From contig QNZV01000156.1 of assembly GCA_003978395.1 (NCBI GenBank), forward strand, positions 1-9,818: 9,818 nt of DNA, in the 5' to 3' direction. The notes under the pieces are model-generated. The model saw only the letters and a list, made by a program, of their open reading frames with translations. It was not told the origin of the DNA and did not search any database. Within the stretch, counting starts at the first letter, position 1. Each line of letters starts with the position of its first letter. This DNA comes from Sulfurovum sp. GTDB taxonomy: Bacteria > Campylobacterota > Campylobacteria > Campylobacterales > Sulfurovaceae. A program made the position numbers and the translations under genes. Below, one piece after another: positions 5,312 through 9,818 of the stretch.

Positions 5312-6655
5312 ATGAGATGGACACCAAGCTCTTGGAGAGATTTTCCTATTAAGCAACAACCCACTTATGAAGATGAGAAAGTACTTAAAGATGTAGAGGC
5401 TGAGCTTAGTTCATATCCACCATTGATTTTTGCAGGAGAGGCACGAACACTCAAAGAACAATTAGCAGCCGTTGGACGTGGAGAGGCATTCTTGCTACAA
5501 GGTGGAGATTGTGCAGAGAGCTTTTCAGATTTTAATACGCCAAATATTAAAAACTTTTTTAAATTAATATTGCAGATGAACATGGTTATGATGTATTCTA
5601 CAGGTAAACCTGTGGTAAAAGTTGGTCGTATTGCAGGACAGTTTGCCAAACCAAGATCTTCTGATTTTGAGGAGATTAATGGAATAAGCCTTCCTTCGTA
5701 TCGTGGAGACATTATTAATGGTGTTGAGTTTACAGAAGAAGCACGTATTCCAAATCCTCATAATATGATTCGTGCATATAATCAAGCGTCTGCAACCCAA
5801 AATCTTTTAAGAGCTTTTTCACGAGGTGGTATGGCAGACCTAAATAAGGTTCATAAGTGGAATTTAGATTTCATAAAAGATAATGAACTTGGTCAAAGAT
5901 ATAAAGAGTTAAGTGATAAAATTGATAAAGCTGTTAAATTCATGGCTGCTTGTGGACTCTCTAGTGACAAAGTTCCTCAGCTTCATCAAACAACTATATT
6001 TACTTCTCATGAAGCATTACTATTGAATTATGAAGAGGCATTGACTAAAAAAGATTCTGAGGGTGACCAACAATATTATGATTGCTCGGCACATATGTTA
6101 TGGATTGGGGATAGAACAAGAGACTTAACAGATGCTCATATAGAGTACTTTAGAGGAATTGCAAACCCTATTGGTTGTAAAGTTGGACCAACAATGGGTG
6201 AAGATGAGTTGATTGAACTTATTGATGCATTAAATCCTGAAAATGAAGAGGGTAGATTAAACCTTATTGTTCGTATGGGTGCTTCTAAAATTCAAGAGTT
6301 TTTCCCTAAATTACTTAAAAGAGTAAAAGATGAAGGACGAAATGTAGTATGGTCTTGTGACCCAATGCATGGAAATATAGAGAAGAGTTCAACGGGTTAT
6401 AAAACAAGAGATTTTGAAAATATCTTATCAGAAGTAGAGCAGTTTTTCAATATTCATAAAGAGATGGGAACTGTTGCAGGTGGAATACACCTAGAGATGA
6501 CAGGAAATAATGTAACTGAATGTACAGGAAGTACATCATGTTCTATTACAGATGAAGATTTAGCAAGTCGTTACCATACACAGTGTGACCCAAGATTAAA
6601 CGCAAATCAAGCTTTAGAACTCTCCTTTATGGTTGGGAATATGATAAATAAGTAA
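5312..6655 (+). CDS. Class II 3-deoxy-7-phosphoheptulonate (DAHP) synthase
   Basis: It condenses phosphoenolpyruvate and erythrose 4-phosphate to DAHP in the cytoplasm, the entry step to chorismate and the aromatic amino acids. The 447-residue protein is full length for the class II (plant/Mycobacterium/Helicobacter type) family and unrelated in sequence to the E. coli class I enzymes. Metal ligands expected from the M. tuberculosis structure are present: Cys67 in QGGDCAES, His353 in DPMHGN, Glu395 in GIHLEMTG and Asp426 in QCDPRLN. Substrate-binding motifs KVGRIAGQFAKPRSS (103-117) and the GDRTR region (266-270) are intact. The ATG at 5312 has AAGGAT just upstream and the N-terminus RWTPSSWR is typical of the family. 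It appears monocistronic, with its own promoter and a terminator at 6668-6698. I leave the symbol blank because aroF, aroG and others are used inconsistently for this class. Confidence 0.97.
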   Translation: MRWTPSSWRDFPIKQQPTYEDEKVLKDVEAELSSYPPLIFAGEARTLKEQLAAVGRGEAFLLQGGDCAESFSDFNTPNIKNFFKLILQMNMVMMYSTGKPVVKVGRIAGQFAKPRSSDFEEINGISLPSYRGDIINGVEFTEEARIPNPHNMIRAYNQASATQNLLRAFSRGGMADLNKVHKWNLDFIKDNELGQRYKELSDKIDKAVKFMAACGLSSDKVPQLHQTTIFTSHEALLLNYEEALTKKDSEGDQQYYDCSAHMLWIGDRTRDLTDAHIEYFRGIANPIGCKVGPTMGEDELIELIDALNPENEEGRLNLIVRMGASKIQEFFPKLLKRVKDEGRNVVWSCDPMHGNIEKSSTGYKTRDFENILSEVEQFFNIHKEMGTVAGGIHLEMTGNNVTECTGSTSCSITDEDLASRYHTQCDPRLNANQALELSFMVGNMINK

Positions 6656-6667
6656 TTCTTACTTATT

Positions 6668-6698
6668 ATGACTTCTAAATTTTTAGAAGTCATTTTTT
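6668..6698 (+). terminator. Intrinsic terminator of the DAHP synthase gene
   Basis: A perfect 12-base inverted repeat (ATGACTTCTAAA, its complement after two bases) is followed directly by a run of six T residues, the first shared with the stem. It starts 12 bases after the stop codon. On the minus strand the stem is not followed by a T run, so it should mainly stop plus-strand transcripts. It might still stabilise the 3' end of the convergent lipoprotein mRNA. Confidence 0.9.
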
Positions 6699-6720
6699 CA
6701 TAAAGAAGCAAAAGTTAAAC

Positions 6721-7323
6721 TTATTTTAATTTTTCAATAAGCTCTTGTGGAAAGACTCCTTTTTCAATATACTTTTCAGCCTGTTTAAATCCAATAAATT
6801 TCCAAGAACCATCTTCGTTTAGAGCAATAGTTTTACTACTATGTTGAATATTAAAAAGATGTTTCTCTCTGTTTAGTGTGACTGTACCTTTTGAAGCTAC
6901 TTGCTGTTGAAGAGTTTGTAGCATATACTCTTCAAATTTTTTATCATCAGGTCTAGGAGATTTTATTACAGTTGTCATAGATGAAGTAATAATAGAGTAG
7001 ACTCCTTTATTGTATTTTTTTATCGTTTCTATCTTTGTATGTTTTACATCTTTTACTTTTGGTATATTTCCTGAACTCAATGTTTTTTTGAACATACTAA
7101 TCATCTTCTCTTTAGGAATAATTGTAAAAGCTTTAGGATATATAAATCCTACTAACTTGTTAATATCATTAGAGACAGTAGCCTCTGTGTACTCAGAGAG
7201 TGAAGTTTTTAGAGCTTTCATCTCTTTGTTGTCGTTCTTATCTATAGCACTAGAAGATGGTTGTGGTTCAGAGGTACACGCTGTGAATAGTAAAATAGCT
7301 ATTAGTAGTAGATATCTTCTCAT
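6721..7323 (-). CDS. Lipoprotein of unknown function, coupled to the symporter gene
   Basis: I do not recognise this 200-residue protein. It begins with a lipoprotein signal, MRRYLLLIAILLFTA followed by Cys16, so it should be lipidated and anchored in the envelope. A Ser-rich linker (about 17-35) leads to a mixed alpha/beta domain. The segment NDNKEMKALKTSLSEYTEATVSNDINKLVGFIYPKAF (about 29-66) and the C-terminal ALNEDGSWKFIGF resemble the helix and last strands of small cone-shaped (NTF2/SnoaL-like) domains. This is only a structural impression. The start is well supported by AAGGAG at 7330-7335. The ATG overlaps the symporter's TGA stop (ATGA), so the two genes are almost certainly translated together. 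No terminator of its own is evident. Confidence 0.8.
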   Translation of the reverse strand: MRRYLLLIAILLFTACTSEPQPSSSAIDKNDNKEMKALKTSLSEYTEATVSNDINKLVGFIYPKAFTIIPKEKMISMFKKTLSSGNIPKVKDVKHTKIETIKKYNKGVYSIITSSMTTVIKSPRPDDKKFEEYMLQTLQQQVASKGTVTLNREKHLFNIQHSSKTIALNEDGSWKFIGFKQAEKYIEKGVFPQELIEKLK

Positions 7324-8525
7324 GATTCTCTCCTTTTTGTTAGAACATCTACAATTTTTGTAACCACTAAGTCAGAAGTAACATTCAGAGAGGTTCGTGC
7401 CATATCCAATATACGGTCAACAGCTACAATAACGGCTAAGTACTCAATAGGTAAACCCACTTGATTTAAAATAACCACCATCATAACCAATGATGCAGAG
7501 GGAAGGGCTGCTACACCAACACTTAGTGCAACAACGGTTACTCCTAATATGAGTTGGTCTCCAAATGTCATGGCAACTCCTGCTAAATTTGCAATATATA
7601 GAACAGCAATGGTTAAATAGGCTGCTGTTCCATCCATAGAGACTGTTGCACCCAACGGAAGTACAAAACCAGCAGAATCTTTAGAGACTCCCCCTTTTTC
7701 TTGAACGACTTGCAAACTTACAGGAAGGGTCGCTGCTGAGGAAGCCGTAGAAAATGCCATAATACTAGACTCTTTTACTGAATTCATATAGTGATAGGGA
7801 TTGATTCTTGCAAAAAATGCCAATACAAGAGGAAGTGTAACCATAGCATGAATAATTAAAACAACTAAGACAATAACTACATACTCCCATAGTCCTAAAA
7901 TAACATCAATACCTTGTTTCGCAATAATATAAGAGATTAGAGAGAAGACACCTAATGGTGTAAGATTAATAACCCATTTCGCAATATGAAACATCGCTTC
8001 ATTGATAGAGGTAAAGAGGTTAAAAAGAACATCTTGATGTTTTTGTTCAAGTTTAAAAGAGGCTAAGGCCAAAAAGATAGCAAATACAATAACTTGCATC
8101 ATGTATCCACTGGCTAAAGCATTAAAAATATTTGAGGGGATAAAACTCATAATCATATCATGAAAAGAGAAAGGTTTGATTTCTGCTGCTTTAGCATATT
8201 CCATTCCTGCTGAACTAATAGGGTCTCCAATAGGAAAAATATTCATCACTATAATGGCTAAGAATACAGAGAGTGCTGTAGTCAAAAGATAAAGCCCTAT
8301 GGTCTTTAGACCAATATCTTTTAGTTTGTCTACAGAGCCTAATCCTGTTAGTGCTGTATATATGGATGCAAAGACTAATGGAACAACCAACATTTTAAGT
8401 AGAGCTACAAACATATCCCCTATAAGTTTCTGTTCTAATGCCATGCTAGGCAGTAGAATACCAAAGACAATTCCAAGAATAATTCCTAAGAATACTTGAA
8501 CATTTAACGATTTTAAATAATGCAT
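7320..8525 (-). CDS. Dicarboxylate/amino acid:cation symporter (GltP/GltT-like, DAACS family)
   Basis: This inner-membrane secondary transporter of 401 residues has the full glutamate-transporter homologue architecture: six N-terminal helices, the serine-rich HP1 loop STASSAATLP (259-268), a TM7 motif SMDGT (296-300), HP2 GVAALPSASLV (337-347) and the TM8 motif DRILDMARTSLNVTSD (370-385). By alignment with the archaeal GltPh structure, Arg377, Asp374, Thr378 and Asn381 correspond to the residues that hold an acidic amino acid substrate, and Asp385 to a sodium ligand. Aspartate or glutamate uptake is therefore likelier than C4-dicarboxylate or neutral amino acid uptake. The usual NMDGT motif has Ser instead of Asn at 296. 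The ATG at 8525 follows AAAGGA. It is the first gene of a two-gene operon with the coupled lipoprotein. Confidence 0.93.
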   Translation of the reverse strand: MHYLKSLNVQVFLGIILGIVFGILLPSMALEQKLIGDMFVALLKMLVVPLVFASIYTALTGLGSVDKLKDIGLKTIGLYLLTTALSVFLAIIVMNIFPIGDPISSAGMEYAKAAEIKPFSFHDMIMSFIPSNIFNALASGYMMQVIVFAIFLALASFKLEQKHQDVLFNLFTSINEAMFHIAKWVINLTPLGVFSLISYIIAKQGIDVILGLWEYVVIVLVVLIIHAMVTLPLVLAFFARINPYHYMNSVKESSIMAFSTASSAATLPVSLQVVQEKGGVSKDSAGFVLPLGATVSMDGTAAYLTIAVLYIANLAGVAMTFGDQLILGVTVVALSVGVAALPSASLVMMVVILNQVGLPIEYLAVIVAVDRILDMARTSLNVTSDLVVTKIVDVLTKRRES

Positions 8526-8601
8526 TTTTTTCCTTTATTATTTATTGTATTTTAACGATTATGTAATTAAAAAGGGCTATGTTTATTGTTAAAATTCAAT
8601 A

Positions 8602-8613
8602 TTCTTTAAAGAA
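8602..8613. repeat. 12-bp palindrome in the divergent symporter/transpeptidase gap
   Basis: TTCTTTAAAGAA is a perfect palindrome in the 193-base divergent gap (8526-8718). A related half, GTTCTTAAAC, lies at 8642-8651. It could be an operator shared by the two divergent genes. The rest of the gap is A/T-rich with several weak -10-like sequences (CATAAT complement at 8558-8563 for the symporter, TATTAT near 8670 for the plus-strand gene) that I cannot rank. Confidence 0.3.
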
Positions 8614-8718
8614 CAAAAAAAAATATTTACTCATTTAAATAGTTCTTAAACTTATATTAATATAAAAAATATTATTATTTTAAATATTTAAAAACAAATT
8701 AAGTTAAAAGAAGTAGCA

Positions 8719-9351
8719 ATGAAAAAATTAATTTTACTAACAATCACTATATTCCTATTTTCTACAAGTTCTATAGCAAGAACAAGTTATTATAAAAATG
8801 CATATGTAAGTGTTGCTCATTTACATAAAGTTTTTGAGAAAGTAAAAAGAAACTCAGATGTAAGCGAAAAAGCTCTGGCTAACACCTTTGCCTTTTATGA
8901 AAAAAATCGTTATAGAAAAAGATTGTCTCCAGACTATATAGCTGTTGCAGATTATACAAAAGTCGCATTACATAAACGACTATATATTATAAATTTACAT
9001 ACAGGAGAGGTAAGCAGATATTTGGTAGCCCATGGTGTAAATTCAGGACCTAAATATGGTCGTGTTATCAGTGCAGGTAATCTAAAGGGTTCATTGAAAA
9101 CTCCTACAGGATTTTTTAAAGTAGGTGACAAAGAGGGGATTACTACAAAAAAAAGATATAAGTACCTATCTATATATGGACTTGAATGGGAAAATAAGAA
9201 TGCAAGAGAACGACAAATTCTTTTACACACAGCATCGTATGTTTCTACTGCAGGGCGTAGTTATGGTTGTTTTGCCATTGAACCAAAAGATAAGTATCAG
9301 ATATTTTCTAAATTAAAACGAGCATTGCTCTATAGCTATACAGGGGTTTAG
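8719..9351 (+). CDS. Exported murein L,D-transpeptidase catalytic-domain (YkuD-type) protein
   Basis: This 210-residue protein has a signal peptide (1-20, ending TSSIA) and no lipobox, so it is periplasmic. The catalytic region (about 72-190) fits the L,D-transpeptidase (YkuD-like) fold, best the YkuD_2 type. It has strands DYIAVADYTK and KRLYIINLHTGEV, AHG (104-106), KTPTGFFKVGD (127-137) and the active-site signature with His170 (LLHTASY) and Cys184 (GRSYGCFAI). Such enzymes make 3-3 peptidoglycan crosslinks, attach lipoproteins, or trim peptide stems; which applies here is unknown. The ATG at 8719 follows AAAAGAAG at moderate spacing. Its stop codon overlaps that of the convergent gene, and a stem-loop with T runs lies 29 bases downstream at 9380-9405. 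Confidence 0.88.
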   Translation: MKKLILLTITIFLFSTSSIARTSYYKNAYVSVAHLHKVFEKVKRNSDVSEKALANTFAFYEKNRYRKRLSPDYIAVADYTKVALHKRLYIINLHTGEVSRYLVAHGVNSGPKYGRVISAGNLKGSLKTPTGFFKVGDKEGITTKKRYKYLSIYGLEWENKNARERQILLHTASYVSTAGRSYGCFAIEPKDKYQIFSKLKRALLYSYTGV

Positions 9352-9680
9352 ACCTTATCTTCCCAAACTCTCCATTTCTGCTCTTTGAAAAGAGCTTTTG
9401 CTTTTGAGCAGAGTGGGGCTTGTATATAGATATACTTTTTATTTATTTTACTCTCATTAAATATTTCTAATTTTCTATGAAATTCTATTATCTCTAAAGC
9501 TTCTTTGCTCAATATTTTACTCTTTTTACGGATATGAATAATACATGTATAATACTTTTTTAAATCCACACCCAAGTAGAGGTCTATTTTTTTTCGAGAA
9601 CCTAGCTCTTTTATACTTATGGGTTTAAGTGATTTAAAGAGTAGATTCTTCTCTTGTAAAAGATGTAGTATCTCTTTCAT
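9348..9680 (-). CDS. Conserved-looking small protein of unknown function
   Basis: This is a 110-residue basic, probably cytoplasmic protein with no signal peptide or membrane segment. It has a helical N-terminus (1-20), a strand pair around RKKIDLYLGVDLKKYYTCIIHIRKKSK (29-55), a helix (58-73) and a C-terminal KKYIYIQAPLCSKAKALFKEQKWRVW (81-106). The strand-helix-strand order, with Asp33 and a basic stretch after the second strand, recalls reduced PD-(D/E)XK-like folds. The ExK pair is not evident, so no enzymatic role is proposed. The ATG at 9680 lies 9 bases after the stop of the preceding gene, with AAGAG as a weak ribosome site, so the two are likely one operon. Its stop overlaps the transpeptidase stop tail to tail. 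Confidence 0.7.
   Translation of the reverse strand: MKEILHLLQEKNLLFKSLKPISIKELGSRKKIDLYLGVDLKKYYTCIIHIRKKSKILSKEALEIIEFHRKLEIFNESKINKKYIYIQAPLCSKAKALFKEQKWRVWEDKV
9380..9405 (+). terminator. Candidate terminator of the transpeptidase gene, inside the convergent gene
   Basis: GCTCTTTGAAAAGAGC (9380-9395) folds into a 6-7 bp stem with a tight loop and is followed by TTTT, GC and TTTT. It lies 29 bases past the transpeptidase stop but within the coding sequence of the minus-strand gene. An outer inverted pair TCTGCTC (9377-9383) and GAGCAGA (9406-9412) offers an alternative longer hairpin. The T run is interrupted, so termination efficiency is uncertain. Confidence 0.45.
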
Positions 9681-9689
9681 CTAACTCTT

Positions 9690-9818
9690 TTACTTATAGG
9701 TTAGTCTGTTTAAATCAACAATCTGTTGATTGTAGTAGAGTTTACCTTTAGAGATAAAAGCATACTCTTCTACCTTTTCAATTTTGTAAACTCTATGTTG
9801 AGAAAATGATTTATTTGA
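9690..9818 (-). CDS. C-terminal end of an unknown gene (runs off the right edge)
   Basis: On the minus strand, a frame open from the window edge encodes 42 residues, with SQHRVYKIEKVEEYAFI near its start and KGKLYYNQQIVDLNRLTYK at the end, before a TAA at 9690-9692. The alternating hydrophobic pattern suggests beta strands (two short hairpins), but the piece is too short to place in a family. It sits 9 bases upstream of the 110-residue unknown gene. Coding is supported by the open frame, codon use like its neighbours and the tight spacing. Confidence 0.55.
   Translation of the reverse strand, partial: SNKSFSQHRVYKIEKVEEYAFISKGKLYYNQQIVDLNRLTYK

Noticed and set aside
5365..5800. Minus-strand open frames inside the DAHP synthase gene
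   Set aside because: Antisense shadows of a highly conserved enzyme, with no ribosome sites or recognisable domains.
7010..7363. 117-codon plus-strand frame opposite the lipoprotein gene with hydrophobic stretches
   Set aside because: The hydrophobicity is a by-product of antisense reading of Lys/Glu-rich codons. The minus-strand gene has a strong ribosome site and a lipobox.
8952..9230. 92-codon minus-strand frame opposite the transpeptidase
   Set aside because: It overlaps the catalytic domain with its intact His and Cys motif, and has no ribosome site or homology.
1..9818. CRISPR arrays, tRNA or rRNA genes, insertion sequences, phage or integration sites
   Set aside because: No regularly spaced direct repeats, tRNA-like T-arm motifs, transposase-like frames or terminal inverted repeats were seen in any gap. 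All gaps are short and A/T-rich.

Overview
The window is AT-rich DNA with short intergenic gaps and purine-rich Shine-Dalgarno sites. Its gene content points to a free-living member of the Campylobacterota (Epsilonproteobacteria; Sulfurimonas/Sulfurovum/Arcobacter-like). The pointers are a class II DAHP synthase, a stand-alone DUF234 protein and an SO_0444-type metal permease. The genus cannot be settled from the sequence alone. There are nine complete protein genes and two that run off the edges. I see no tRNA, rRNA, CRISPR array, insertion sequence or clear sign of recent transfer.

Layout. (1) Positions 1-1206, minus: the N-terminal two thirds of thiC (thiamine pyrimidine synthesis). Its leader (1207-1430) carries a clear TPP riboswitch at 1314-1415 and a hairpin that covers the thiC ribosome-binding site. 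(2) About 1603-3610, plus: a DUF234/nuclease-like protein that seems to lack any ATG start, then an SO_0444-family Cu/Zn efflux permease. (3) 3570-5062, minus: a two-gene operon of a thioredoxin-like (TlpA-type) lipoprotein and a BtuF-like periplasmic binding protein whose 3' end overlaps that of the permease by 41 nt. (4) 5312-6655, plus: class II DAHP synthase, the first step of the shikimate pathway, closed by a strong intrinsic terminator. (5) 6721-8525, minus: an acidic amino acid:cation symporter translationally coupled (ATGA overlap) to an unknown lipoprotein. (6) 8719-9351, plus: an exported YkuD-type L,D-transpeptidase family protein. (7) 9348-9818, minus: a small conserved-looking unknown gene preceded by the C-terminal end of another unknown gene.

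Most of this is chromosomal housekeeping. The most informative part is the divergent thiC/DUF234 region. There the riboswitch, a predicted anti-sequestor helix and a ribosome-binding-site hairpin make a coherent model of translational control of thiC. On the other strand, a good Shine-Dalgarno sequence sits before an ATT codon in a gene with no ATG. I do not see convincing evidence for a wholly new multi-gene system. The best candidates for undescribed biology are the TlpA-like/orphan BtuF-like pair, the symporter-coupled lipoprotein and the unknown pair at the right edge.
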